Positions 11,636 through 23,900 of a stretch of DNA of 64,000 nt are shown here, piece after piece. Location: positions 59,655,273-59,719,272 of the forward strand of contig CM072522.1 of the NCBI GenBank assembly GCA_036898135.1, read 5' to 3'. The stretch comes from Oncomelania hupensis (taxonomy: Eukaryota > Mollusca > Gastropoda > Littorinimorpha > Pomatiopsidae). The position numbers were made by a program, and so were the translations under genes. Position 1 is the stretch's first letter. Every line of letters begins with the position of its first letter. The notes beneath the pieces were generated by a model. That model had not been told where the DNA came from. It searched no databases and saw only the letters and a list, made by a program, of their open reading frames with translations.

Positions 11636-11702
11636 CTGGTCCTGATTTGGCTCAGAAGAGTCCGCTGGACCTAAAGCAATAATCATGTAATGTAATGTAA
11701 TG
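11636..11702 (+). mobile_element. Family A 3'-tail fragment with (ATGTA)n tail
   Basis: GGTCCTGATTTGGCTCAGAA to GGACCTAAAGCAATAATC, then ATGTAATGTAATGTAATG. Only the last ~60 bp of the element are present. Confidence 0.85.
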
Positions 11703-11739
11703 TTTGAAGTAATTGACGAGATTTAAGGATAGACACGTA

Positions 11740-12600
11740 AAAAATGTGTGTTTTGGTTTAAACAAATGTTTTATTCAAAGAAAAACACATCATTACAAGC
11801 AATGATTTACAGGATAGGCAACAAACGAGCTTATATAAGCCCACCCTATATAACATAAAAATGTGTGTTTTGAGTCCAGAATGAAAGGAAAGTTTTGATT
11901 AGACAGAGCGCAGAGTTAAGAGAAGCTAATTCCAAACTGTAGAAGCTGAAAAGCAGAATGAGAGTTTGTCAAAAGTTGTTGTTTTCAAACGAAGAATACG
12001 AAACTTGCGATTGTTAGAAGATCAATGGAGAGATCTTGATGGTGTTTAAAAGTGGACTAACTCGTAGGGATACAACAGACTAGACAGAGTATCAGCTTTG
12101 AAGCAAGGGTTTGCAATTTCCTACTGTATTCTGTTCTCCACGGGAAACCATTGCAATGACTTCAAATTAGAAGTGACGTGGTCTGATCTTGGAACACGCA
12201 AAATAAGGCGAGCTGGATTGTTCTGTATCGTCTGAAGCTTGTGCAGCAAATGTTAAAGGCAAACATAGAAACTTGCGTTACAATAGCCAAGACTAGAAAG
12301 GATGAAAGCAGAGACAAGAGTCGGAATATCACTGGCAGAAAGGAGATGATGGATGGAGCTTATGCAACGCAATTCAAATTTCACAGGAAGTTGAGAATGT
12401 GAGGATGCATAGTAAGATGTGAGTCAAGTATTGCACCTAAGTTTTTGACCGAGTCAGAGACAGGAACGACAGTGTTACCAGCTAGAAGAGAATCAGGCAG
12501 ATAAGTTGTAGTTGACGTTCGCGGAGAGGAAGTTTTCATAGCTTCTGTCTTATCATCATTTTGTTTAAGTTTATTGCAAGTCATTGCAGGACTTGACATA
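11740..12600 (-). pseudogene. Decayed LINE ORF2 C-terminus and 3' UTR
   Basis: The minus-strand frame at 12599-12381 contains NTVVPVSDSVKNLG and LDSHLTMH, closely matching the LINE at 8488-9195 (NAIVPFSDTVKNLG, LDSHLTMH). Beyond it the match continues in DNA (GCAGAGACAAGAGT near 12311) but stops and shifts accumulate. The left end carries AAACAAATGTTTTATTC, a LINE 3'-UTR-like motif also seen at 37520. Confidence 0.72.
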
Positions 12601-12673
12601 TTAGCATGTGCACTCTTGCATAGAAATGATAACAGTCAACGTCCTGCGGTTCAGCAAACTTCCGAAACTGAGT

Positions 12674-12713
12674 ACATTACATTACATGATTAATGCTTTA
12701 GGTCCAGCGGACC
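12674..12713 (-). mobile_element. Family A tail fragment, ~40 bp
   Basis: ACATTACATTACATGATTAA followed by GCTTTAGGTCCAGCGGACC: tail plus half of the terminal hairpin in minus orientation. Confidence 0.7.
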
Positions 12714-12740
12714 TTAAACTGAGTGTCATCCGCGAAAGAA

Positions 12741-13149
<409 letters not shown>

Positions 13150-13366
13150 AGGCTACTATATACTCTATTTTAAAGCAGTATATAATACATTTTACAGTAC
13201 TATATCCTATATTTTAAAGTCCTATATACTATATTTTAAAGTACTATATACTATTATTTTAAAGTACTTTATACTACTATATCCTATATTTTAAAGTACT
13301 ATATTTTAAAGTACTATATATGAAAGTACTATATCCTATATTTTAAAGTACTATACCCTATATTTT

Positions 13367-13451
<85 letters not shown>
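13150..13451. repeat. AT-rich 20-24-bp minisatellite, (TA)n and (GT)n
   Basis: Repeats of ACTATATCCTATATTTTAAA and variants from 13150 to about 13375, then (TA)n to 13422 and (GT)n to 13451. Confidence 0.92.
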
Positions 13452-13454
<3 letters not shown>

Positions 13455-14044
13455 AGTTTTATTGTCTAATGTCTTGCACCTAGAGTGTACGGACGAAAAA
13501 TTAAAACACTGAACCAAGCTGTACTGGACTGACAGTTTAGGCCCTATGGAATGAAAGTTTAGACACCACGGAATGAAATTTAGACATCACGGAATACCAT
13601 GGAATGAAAGTTCAGACACCATGGTATGAAAGACTCCTTGAATTAAGTTTAGGCACCATGAGCGTTAGACACATAACAGAGAGATGGCAAACACGTACAC
13701 ACAAGTGAATGGCAATCAGTAGGCATATTTCATAGTGCTGATAGACGGAAGGGGACTCTCGAGCGCAATATAATTACTTATTTTGGATTCACATGCGTTT
13801 GATCATGAGTGATAGAAAGACACACTCACACACTCACACACGCACGCATACAGGAGTTGACCCCGTTAAGCGGTCTTTAACAATTTTCCATCATTACGCT
13901 GCCGGTATATATCTGGCTACTGAACAGCTCTATGAACTCCAAATTATTCCAAATTATGGAATTTGCTTCGTTTTTGCATTCTAAGAGCTGTGGTATATAA
14001 ATTATTTCTCTAAAGCAACAAACATGGAAGTGTGATTTCTTACC
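13452..14044. other. Intergenic DNA with short degenerate repeats
   Basis: 13543-13640 repeats CACGGAATGAAAGTTTAGACAC loosely as several shorter units. 13748-13830 resembles 28769-28850 (GATTCACATGCGTTTGATCA versus GGTTCACCCGCATCTGATTA), and 13855-13905 resembles the complement of 27165-27240. These hint at a further old dispersed repeat. No gene recognised. Confidence 0.45.
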
Positions 14045-14400
14045 ATCATTGTGCAGCCATTGTGTGTGACCTCTTTGGCACTAACATTATGTGGTCATTG
14101 TGTGTAAGCTCATCTGTATCAACATTATGTGGTCATTGTGTGTAAGCTCATCCGTATCAACATTATGTGGTCATTAATAAACTCATGTGTACCATCATTA
14201 TGTGATCATTTTGTGTATGCTCATTTGTACTAACTTTATGCGGTCATTGTGTACCATCATTAAGTAGTCATGGTGTGTAAACTCTTATGTACCATCATTA
14301 TGTAGTCATTGTTGGTAAGCTCATCTGTACCATTATTGTGTAGTTAATTTGTGTAAACTCTTATGCATTATTACCAGGTGGTCTGCAGGTGTACCATCAT
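14045..14400. repeat. ~40-bp degenerate minisatellite
   Basis: Seven to eight diverged copies of a unit including ATTATGTGGTCATTGTGTGT and AAGCTCATCTGTACCATC. Confidence 0.85.
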
Positions 14401-14898
14401 ACTTATAAAGATGTTACATTCTAAAATCACATAATTTGTAAACTGATTTCAAATACATTGAATTGAAATCTTCAAAAAGACTTTATTGTAAATCTTTAGT
14501 GGATTTTAGTTAACTAGCAGTAGAACATGTTAAAGACATTGGTATTATGATGCTGAGAATATGAATAAACTTTACTTGACTCACTATGAAAACTGCTTTG
14601 AAGTTTGATGCAGAATGTGCTTTAAAAAAACTTATGTAATCGTAACTGAGTTGAGCAACAGAATGAGAAAAAGATAGAGAAAAAGAAAACACAAATCTGT
14701 CAAATGGCTTCAGTATAAATGTATTCAAACTGTAATACATATTTTAATGTTCAAACAACTGGTAGCGTGCAGGACTATGGACAATACATAAACATGTGTG
14801 GTTAGCAGACAGTGGCAATGGGTGAGCTGGCATCTCAAAGATAGAAAATCACACTGGTTTTGTTTGGTTTCATATTTATCAATATTATAACAAATCAA
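14401..14898. other. Unassigned intergenic DNA
   Basis: No coding, RNA or repeat assignment made. A frame at 14740-14510 on minus has no recognisable domain. Confidence 0.4.
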
Positions 14899-15475
14899 TT
14901 AGTTAGTTAGTCATTGTTTATAGGGTCTAGCGGACTGATAAAAGCCGAATCAGGACCACAACTCAGTTGAAAGAGGGCTCACTCCCAATCCATATAAAAG
15001 ATCTGCTGAAACAACCCTAACGGTAACACTGAAGGCACTCCACCAGCAGGTCACTTTTACAATAAAGGCATCCCATGCAGGGGACGCTGAGGCTATACTC
15101 TTAATTTATCGAACCCCCGTTTAAAAAATTGAAATAAAAACATGATAAAACATTAAAACAAAACACATACATATTAAATGCCTACATTGCTAAATAATAT
15201 CATAGAAAGCCCTAGTGTCCATTTGGCAGAGAGCGTCTAATATCCCCAAGCTGACCCAATACACAAAAGAGGAGTTTTGGGAGAGTTTTCAAGAAAAAAG
15301 GTAGATGACTGGTCTAGCGAAGAAGATAGTAGAGCTATAGAACAGAGTATGAATACGAAAGAACAAAGAAGAAAGACTGCTACAGTGGGAATTTAAACTA
15401 CAGCACTAAATTTTCAGAAAGTGAGGATGCTATTCATACAGAAACCCCCGGCAACTCCACGGTGGTGTTACTTCC
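14899..15475 (-). mobile_element. Family A element, (TTAG)n-tail subtype
   Basis: Minus orientation. The tail at left is TTAGTTAGTTAGTCATTG, then TAGGGTCTAGCGGAC starts the terminal hairpin. The body follows the copies at 6827 and 56930, and the 5' end is near 15440-15475. Inserts are absent, so this is close to full length. Confidence 0.82.
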
Positions 15476-15639
15476 AACACACACAAAAATCAAAAATAAT
15501 CAGTCAACTAACAAGAAAATCATCCAAATGTAACCAAAAAAATGTGTTTTTTAAATTTAAAAAAGCACATATTTAACAACAAAAAACAAAAACAAAAAAG
15601 TGGGGAAAAAACCCTACAACAACACTAATTAAAAAACAT

Positions 15640-15900
15640 AAAAGTCAATAAATTGCACATTTTGCAGACATCTTTACATACGCACGGAACGCACATTCAT
15701 CACTCAGACATGCAAAGTCACTATTATTAGAAGATGGAAAGGGAATCTAATTTTAATTTTGAAATGTTTAGATTGACTGCATCCAATATTTTTATTGAAG
15801 GGAGCGAGGAAACCAGAGTACCCAGAGAAAACCAACAGTGACCTGAAAAGCCTCGTACCTACAAGTCGCACAAGTTCATCCCTTGATATTTGATATTCGA
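15640..15900 (-). mobile_element. SINE-C copy, head not recognised
   Basis: Blocks TCACTCAGACATGCAAAG, AGATTGACTGCATCCAAT, TTATTGAAGGGAG and CAGTGACCTGAAAAGCCTCG appear in the same order as in 49282-49960. The preceding 15476-15639 is A-rich with nothing recognised. Confidence 0.72.
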
Positions 15901-16029
15901 GCTTCGATATTTTTATTTACACTGCCCAAGCACGAACATCGACATAAGAGATTCGGCTATTAATTTGCATAACTTCGTGTAACATAAAATTAATATGGGT
16001 GCTTGGGCTGTGTCAATAACGAATGGTGG

Positions 16030-16465
16030 TTTAATTGAATGAATGATAATGGTAGTGCTTCGGCTTGCGGATCGGAAGGTCCCGGGTTCGAGCCCTGGCC
16101 GGGCCATTGTGTTGTGTCCCTGGGAAAGACACTTTACTCCTGTTTTCCTACTCCTTCGGATGAGAGTATAAACCGAGGTCTAGTCTGTGTCGCATACATT
16201 CCATCATAACGGACTTTAAAGATCCTGACGCTCATGTCCTAGACGGGTGAGTGCCGGTGACAAGAAAACACCCAGCATGCACCTAGGTCCTTCTCCCCCA
16301 TCCCTGGCTGCCCAGGATTGTGCTCAGTTGTCCGGGCGTCAGACCATGCGCCCAAAGGCTGCGGGTGGGCGTCTCGGGCGGCTTGAGTTAGATCCTGTAT
16401 CGGCCAGCGCCTTGAGCAGCTCTTGAGCTGGAAAAGCGCTATATAAGAACGATTAAATAATAATA
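16030..16465 (+). mobile_element. SINE-B, complete tRNA-derived copy
   Basis: The head contains a Pol III B box, GGTTCGAGCC, at 16085-16094. A central block follows (TGTGTCCCTGGGAAAGACAC), then a body with GGGCGTCAGACCATGCGCCC and a 3' end (CTTGAGCAGCTCTTGAGCTG, GCGCTATATAAGAACG) followed by AATAATAAATAA. The 3' end resembles that of the LINE at 8036, as expected if SINE-B uses that LINE's machinery (inference). The minus-strand peptide RPGLEPGTF across the B box is a known artefact of tRNA-like heads. Confidence 0.85.
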
Positions 16466-16707
16466 AATAATAAATAAGTACATCAATGTCTTATCAATTT
16501 CCTGAAAACCTGTAGCAGTCTACTGAGTAAACAGGGCAACATACAAACCATTGTTTCAAAGTGCTACAGTCACACAGAGCTGTGCATGGTATCTACTATG
16601 ATTGCTAAAGGATGCTCTAAAATAAAATAGAAAGATCATTCAAACACTGAACCATTTCATTATAAGTATTTAGGGCACTGTTCGGGATGCATATTTGCAG
16701 ACAACAG

Positions 16708-17006
16708 GACAGAGCTGCTCAAAGTGCTGGCCGATACAGGATCTAGCCAAAGCGGCCCAAGGCGTCAACCTGCAACCTCTGGGCGCATAGTCTGATGCTC
16801 AACCTGCAACCTCTGGACATATAGTCTGACTCTCAAACGACTGAGCACAATCCTGGACGATGAGGTATTGGACCTAGTTGAGTGCAAAGTGTATTTGGGT
16901 AGCTGGCACTCGCCCAGCTAGAACATGAGCGTCAAGATCTTTAAAGTCCGTGCAATGGAATGCATGCATGCAGACTTGATCTCAGTTTATACTCTCATCT
17001 GAAATA
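16708..17006 (-). mobile_element. SINE-B copy, minus
   Basis: GAGCTGCTCAAAGTGCTGGC, CCTCTGGGCGCATAGTCTGA (partly repeated) and CAGTTTATACTCTCATCTGA match the 16030-16465 copy in reverse. The tRNA head is missing. Confidence 0.78.
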
Positions 17007-17545
17007 CTAAAAGAAATGTTATCCTTTCCAATTGCCCACTGCATGCTTACCTAAACTAAACACTTCAAAATATAATCGATTTTTTTCACGCGCACCCAAC
17101 TGTCTTAATTATGTTCATGGCATTGTACATGTGCCCTTGACCCATCCAGCTCACACGAAATCTCTATTACCAATCATATTTGGCACTCACCCTAAGACAA
17201 GCATACATTTAATTTTGATCTTTAACGATTCTTACATCTCATGAAAACTGACAGTGGACGCATCAAAATATTGATTACACCTCATCAATAAAGATCATGC
17301 ATAGTCCATTTCGCCATTTCCATTTGTTTGGTCACTGCTCCCTCTAAACATGACTCAGCACACTATTCAATTTCAACAAGTTAGATTGTCAGAATTTTTT
17401 AGCAACAATTTATTCACGGACTAGAGAAAGCAGTACCAGCACAATTTGTGTCCCCAACGATTCATGCTTTCAGTCACATACTGTACTGTACAACGAGACG
17501 GAAATACTGTAGAATTACAGAAGGAAAGAACACTGAACGTTTAAA
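17007..17545. other. Unassigned intergenic DNA
   Basis: A frame at 17032-17244 lacks recognisable motifs. No repeat identified. Confidence 0.4.
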
Positions 17546-18580
17546 TTACATTATATAATTGTTGCTTTAGGTCCAGCGGACTCTTCTGAGCCAAATCAGG
17601 ACCGGACCACCCCCAATCCGCATAAAAAAAGATCTGCTGAAACAACCCTAGTGGGAAACCTGAATGCCCCCCCACCAGCCAGTCACTTTACAATAAAGAC
17701 ATCCCACGCAGGGGACGGCTGAGGCTTCACCCCAACTTATCGAACCCCCGTTTACAAAAACAAAATAGAATACAAACATCATTATAAATTATCAACAAAA
17801 AACATACATATAAAATGCCTACATAGCTAAATAATAATATCATAGGAAGCCCTAGTGACCACCTGGCAGAAAGCGTCCAATATTCCCAAGCTGATCCAAC
17901 AGACCTCATACACAATTGATTGATTGATTGATTGTTGCTTTAGGTCCAGCGGACTCCTCCGAGCCAAATCAGGACCGGACAACCCCCGATCCGCATAAAA
18001 GATCTGCTGAAACAACCCTAGAGGGAAAATTGAATGCCCTCCACCGGCCTGTCACTTTACAATAAAGACATCCCACGCAGGGGACGGCTGAGTCTTTACC
18101 CCAACTACTCGAACCCCCGGTTACAAAAAACAAAATAGAATACAAACATCATTATAAATTATCAACAAAACATATACATATAAAATGCCTATATTGCTAA
18201 ATACTAACATCATAGGAAGCCCTAGTGACCACCCGGCAGAAAGCGTCCAACACTCCCAAGCTGATCCAACAGACCTCATACACAAACAAGGAGTCTTGTC
18301 CAGGAAGAGTTTTCAAGAAAAAAGGTAGGTCATTGATCTAGCGAAGAAGAAGATAGTATAGCAGAGTGATAGGACAGAGCAGGAAAGGGAAAGAGTAAAT
18401 GAGGAAGACAGCGACAGTGGGAATTTAAAGCACTAAATTTCCCGAAAGTGGGGATACTATTTATACTGAAACCCCCGGCACCCCAAACAAGGAGTCTTGT
18501 CCCGGAAGAGTTTTCAAGAAAAAAGGTAGGAGACTGATCTAGCGAAGAAGACGATAGTATAGCAGATTGATAGAACAGAG
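17546..18580 (-). mobile_element. Family A element split by a second family A insertion
   Basis: The copy runs from its tail at 17546 to 17916 (ending AGACCTCATACACAA) and resumes at 18484 (ACAAGGAGTCTTGTCCCGG), giving the uninterrupted order seen at 18270-18300. The element at 17917-18484 therefore inserted inside it. The 5' part beyond 18580 is missing. Confidence 0.8.
17917..18484 (-). mobile_element. Family A element, near full length, (TTGA)n tail
   Basis: The tail is TTGATTGATTGATTG (17917-17932), followed by the terminal hairpin at 17941-17976 and the body. The 5' end has the complement of TATAAATAGTATCCCC near 18450-18468 and GAAACCCCCGGCACCCC at 18468-18484. It is nested in another family A copy. 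Confidence 0.85.
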
Positions 18581-18581
18581 C

Positions 18582-18662
18582 ATTACATTACATTACATTA
18601 CATGATTATTGTTTTAGGTCCAGCGGACTCTTCCGAGCCAAATCAGGACCGGACAACCCCTA
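18582..18662 (-). mobile_element. Family A 3'-tail fragment with (ATTAC)n tail
   Basis: Four ATTAC units, ATGATTATTGTTTTAGG, then the hairpin through GGACCGGACAACCCC. It sits directly between a family A remnant and a foldback sequence. Confidence 0.82.
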
Positions 18663-18664
18663 CG

Positions 18665-18842
18665 AATACCATGTAACGTGTACAAAAATGTTGGTCATTA
18701 GACAGAGACACTTGAATCCCAGCAAAGGTACAGAAAAACTATCATTATTAATAATGTTGTGCAACTGATTTTTCTGTACCTTTGCTGGGATCCAAGTGTC
18801 CCTGTCTAATGACCAACATTTTTGTCCACGTTACATGGTATT
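18665..18842. repeat. Foldback hairpin, 74-bp arms, ~30-bp loop
   Basis: 18665-18738 is complementary to 18769-18842 with about three mismatches (for example TACCTTTGCTGGGATCC against GAATCCCAGCAAAGGTA). No terminal TA or other duplication is evident. It may be a small MITE or an inverted duplication. Confidence 0.9.
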
Positions 18843-18974
18843 GGTATTGCTTACTATCCAAAAATCCTATTTGAATCAATTATAAAAAATATTCACATTA
18901 TAATATTTATTAAAAAACAACAAGAAAAAAAACTGCATGCGCACAAGCACACACATCACTTACGTGCAAGCACA

Positions 18975-19165
18975 CCAATCACCCAGTTACATGCATATGA
19001 GAGCTAGTAGGCCTATGTCTCCACCAATCACCCAGTTACATGCATCAGAGCTTGTGGGCCTATGTCTCCACCAATCACCCAGTTACATGCATCAGAGCTA
19101 GTGGGCCTATGTCTCCAGCAATCACCCAGTTATATGCATAGCGGAGCTAGTGGGCTTATGTCTCC
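18975..19165. repeat. ~47-bp minisatellite, about four copies
   Basis: Unit includes CCAATCACCCAGTTACATGC and GTGGGCCTATGTCTCCA. Confidence 0.9.
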
Positions 19166-20031
19166 ACAACCTCCCCGGCTGGTCATGATAAAAGTAAATA
19201 AAAACGAATACTTTTCCATGTACAAACTGTTTTTTCCTTGCCACTAGTTATATTCTAACATTCTTTATACTTCTCAATAGCTAAGGTAAAAATAATGAGC
19301 CTGAATCAGGACTGTAGAAATATCTACAGTTGGCAGGTAGAGGTGGTGGAGACGCAGGCCTACTAACTCTGCTACACAGTGTGATTGAACACCACATAAA
19401 TGAGGAATGTACATGTCCATGGTATTCCCTCTCATCTCTCTTCACTCCAAAGCCAATAAAGTTTCTGAATTTTCCTTTTTTGCCAAGGTCGACAAACAAG
19501 TCGAAGGAAAGTGAAAGTGTTTGCTCGAACATTTCAACTTGCAAACACAATTTAGGCTGCTTGACCGTTTCTACCGGCACAGTTCTGCAGTTCAAAATAT
19601 AGTTCTCAGTTTCACAAACCTAAAAAATAGTAGGGATCTTTCACACATACCACTTGATGCTACATGGGTCATTTTTGGTGCCATTCATATACAGGCAATT
19701 GCCTTGGTCACAGAATTTTCAGTAATTGGTTTCAAACGACGTTCTACATTACATTACAAATTGTTCCACAAAACCACGCTGTCATCAAAGGTTGTCTACA
19801 CAGTGCATACACGCAGCCATTTAGTGCATGAAGTCTTTACCAGTGAAAAGGTTTAGTGTACTTAAAACATGAGGAATCACAACATCACACTATTTTTGGA
19901 GAGCTGCAATGGTGCAGCAGTGGACCATCAGTCTCAAAAGTCCAGAGTTTGGCATCTAGAAGTTTCTGAAGCAGTGCAGGTGTGACTGAAAAGATCGAGT
20001 CCCTCATACACAGAGTTTGTACACAGTGTTT
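19166..20031. other. Downstream (possible 3' UTR) of the Myb-like gene
   Basis: This follows the stop codon at 20032-20034 on the minus strand. Overlapping frames on both strands (around 19281-19856) carry no motif that I recognise. No convincing minus-strand AATAAA was found close to the stop; one lies near 18905. Confidence 0.4.
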
Positions 20032-20240
20032 TTATCTAGCTGCGTTAGCTGTTGCTGTGGCCCGATTTCTTACAAAATCTTTGATGTTTTTCCAAGTTAT
20101 GTGCCTGAGAACAGGTTCTTTTTGGAGGCAGTCTTCTATAACAGCTTTACCAGGTAAGGTGTGGAGGTGAATGTAGCGACCCAACTGTCGATAACAAGCT
20201 GCTACTTCCTCTTTACTCCATGGACGCCTGGCTGGATGCT
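20032..20240 (-). CDS. Myb-like gene, exon 3
   Basis: Terminal exon. The first two bases (AG) complete a lysine codon with exon 2; 68 further codons and TAA follow. It contains the whole recognisable domain ([32 protein letters not shown]). The acceptor has a T-rich tract ending CTGCAG at 20241-20246. Confidence 0.75.
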
Positions 20241-20822
20241 CTGCAGAAAAACCAAAATGTTACTTGTTTACTATATAAAGCCCAACTGTGGTAATATTTT
20301 ACAACCAACCGTAATTAGTAAATTGTGTGGGGTGGGAGGAAGAAAATAGGGAGGATGTGTGGGGGTGAAAGAGGGTGTCCACTAGGGATAAATCCATAGC
20401 TTCAAGAGTTTTTTAAGATATAATGTGGAGATATTTCGAAGCACAATCAACAGGTTTTCTACTTTCTAGGTGCAGCCAATGAAACTGTCGGATAATTAAT
20501 TATATTTACTAGTTTAGATGTGAATATCAATATAACATTATCCAAGTATTTAGCAGTCAGGTGAAACTTTTTATTTATTGCAACAATGTGACAATGTTAC
20601 GGATATAAAATTAAATGCTTTACTGTCATAAGCAAGCAGAATTCTAAAAAAAAAAAAACTAAGTGGTCGGCGGTGTATTCCCGTCCTGTACTGTGCAATC
20701 AATAAATGCTTGATACGGTCTAACAACCCCTGTTTTTAACTGACAGTACGAGTTCATTACAGCCACCTTAATAAACTGCACGGTCTCTTTGTTAATAAAG
20801 AGAGAGACAGAGAGAGAGAGAG

Positions 20823-20920
<98 letters not shown>

Positions 20921-23900
20921 CCGGGGAGGGGAAAGGCAAAAAAAAACCCCGAAAATCAACTTTATTAAATGTCCGATACATTATGGCGAAGTTACTAGAT
21001 AATTTTGGAGAAAATAAAAATAAATATAAGATAGTGTCAACCACAAACACTATCCTTTGTACCCAGGCTTCCGTAATTTGTTAATTTCTAACCTTCAAGC
21101 TGAATTATATTTTTCAATTTCGTATTTTATTTTTAGATATTTGTTAAATGCAGAATTTTCCATCGTTAAGTCAGCTAAAGATCACATCCGGTACATCCAC
21201 CAACATTTAGATCTCGGCATGTGTATGCTGCTTTTGTACAGTAGTTAACTGCTCTGTGGGTTCGGGCATTAAATAGAATAGACCCAACGTTTCCCGGCGT
21301 GTCGTAAGAGGCGACTAACAGGGGTGATGTTAGCACGGCATCACTGGGCGAAAGTCTTCTACACAGAAGTCACCGGCCAGGGCGGAGGAACCTCACGTTA
21401 CTACAGGTTCAACGACCATGTGCTCAGGGCCAAGGCGAGCCACACTGTATTCGTGGATTTCGGCTGTGGCCAACAGCCTGGAGAGGATTGGGCACCGCCA
21501 GGTCTTTTTGCCCAAGACACACTACATGATGACACAATCCACTAATTCCATTCCGGATCGGTCGTCGCCCGGCACAAGGACCGCGCCTTCCGTTGGCCAC
21601 CAGGACGGAGGTGTTAAGTATGCTACTGATGGACAATTTAGCAAGATCCGCACGAGAAACAACATCGCCATAGGAACCTGGAATGTCAGGACCCTAACTG
21701 CGGAAGGAAAATTAGAAGAACTGGCCCACGAGTTGGACCACTATCGATGGAACGTTCTAGGCATCAGCGAACTGCGCTGGAAAGGCCTAGGTGAAGCAAT
21801 GACCGACAAAGGCCACAAGCTCTATTTCAGCGGTAGAGATGACAGGCACGAACACGGCGTTGGATTCTTGGTCCACAAGAAGATTCTAGCCACTGTCATG
21901 GGTTGCCGCCCAGTCTCCAGTAGACTCATTACCATCCGCCTGAGAGCAGCCGGTTTCAACATCACCATCATCCAGGCCTATGCCCCAACATCAGACTATG
22001 ACGACAGCGAAGTGGAGGATTTTTATGAAAATCTACAGGCGGTCCTTGACCAAGTGCCGAAGAAGGACATAGTCATAGTGCAAGGCGACTGGAATGCCAA
22101 GGTTGGCCAAGATGCGCACCACAACTGGGGAGACACATGTGGACCCCACTGCAACAACGAGACAAATGACAGGGGTCTGAGACTCTTGGAGTTTGCCAGA
22201 TACAACAATCTGGTACTGGCAAACACGCTTGGTCTCCACAAAAACTCCAGACGATGGACATGGCACAGTCCTGGCGGGGAGCATCACAACCAAATAGACT
22301 ACATCATGGTCAAGAAACGCTTCAGATCAAGCACCAACATTGGCAAAACACGCACTTTTCCAGGAGCAGACATCGGAAGTGACCACGATCTCGTGATGAT
22401 GTCTTTCCGACTCCACTTGAAGAGAGTAAATACAGCAAAGTGCACTAGACTGAAGTTCGACCTGGACAAACTGCAAGACCCGGAGGTGGCAGAACTATTT
22501 CAGGCCACAATTGGAGGGAAATTTGCACCACTGCTCATTTGGGGGGCTGGTGAAGTAGATGTCAACACCATGACCACCACCTTCAACTCAGCTGCGACAG
22601 ATGCCGCCACTGAGATCCTTGGCATGCACCGACCAAAGAAGAAGCCGTGGATCACACCTGAACTTTTGGATCTGTGTGATAAACGAAGAGAGATGAAAAA
22701 GAAAAAGAACACTTCACAGGGAGCTGATGTCTACCGAAAAATCAACAATGACATCCGAAAAGGCATGCGCACAGCAAAGGAGAACTGGATAGAAGATCAA
22801 TACCAGGAAATAGAGAACAGTCTGAACAAGAACAACAGCAAGAAGGCCTACCAGACAGTGAAGAGGCTGACTAGTGTCAAACAGCCCAAAGTCTCCACGA
22901 TCCAAAGCAAGTCTGGCATATGCCTTACAGAAGAACAAGAAGTCTTGGACAGATGGACAGAGTACTGCTCTGACCTTTACAACTATACACCAAATGGAGA
23001 CCCATCAGTTCTAGCATGTCCCGAGAACAGAGAAGAAGAAGAAATCCTCCCAATTCTCCGGGAAGAAGTTGAGGCAGCAGTGCAAGCGCTAAAGAAAGGG
23101 AAGTCAGCGGTAGTGGACAACATACCCGCGGAACTGCTACAAGCAGGAGGAGAAGCGATGATTGATGCCCTCACCATTATCTGTAACAAGATCTGGCAGA
23201 GTGGGGAGTGGCCTATACCATGGACCCAGTCGCTTGTCATCACTCTTCCCAAAAAAGGTAACCTTCAGGAGTGTGAAAATTACCGGACCATCAGCCTCAT
23301 CAGCCATCCCAGCAAGGTCCTCCTCAAAATATACTCAACAGGTTGAAACAAGCTGAACAGATGGAGGCAGGATTCAGGGCAGCGAAGTATGAGCAGATTT
23401 TCAATCAATAATCTGTGAGAAATACCTACAGCACCACAACAATCATGTGTTCATAGACTTGTGCGTGGAGCAGTATGGCATGAACTATGGGCAACAAAAA
23501 GTGTACAACATCAGAAAAAAAAATTATGTGAAGTCATCATGAAAAGGCACTGTGAACTTGCAGGTGTACAGGTTCGGAACTTTCTATCAAAGTGGAACTG
23601 TGTGCGTCAAAAATGCCTATCTCTCAACACTTTTTCAATTGTGGATTCTGATAAGTATATTTTGAAATGCATTTGTTGTATGAAGGGTGAGCTGGTCCAT
23701 AGGACGGAATATAGTTTTTCAGATGACATTGATGGATTTACATGGGGCGATAGAGGGAACAAGAAGTATGAATGAAAGCGTGAGCTTGGAATAGTAACCT
23801 CCAGAGTGATTATGGATATGAATAATAGTGGAGAAGAATGATGACCAACAAACAAGTAAACAGTGATAACAAAAGGTGACAAGGGTGAAAACTAAAGAAG

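Noticed and set aside
15913..16107. Minus frame starting MARPGLEPGTF
   Set aside because: RPGLEPGT is the reverse translation of a tRNA-like B-box region in a SINE, a familiar false gene.
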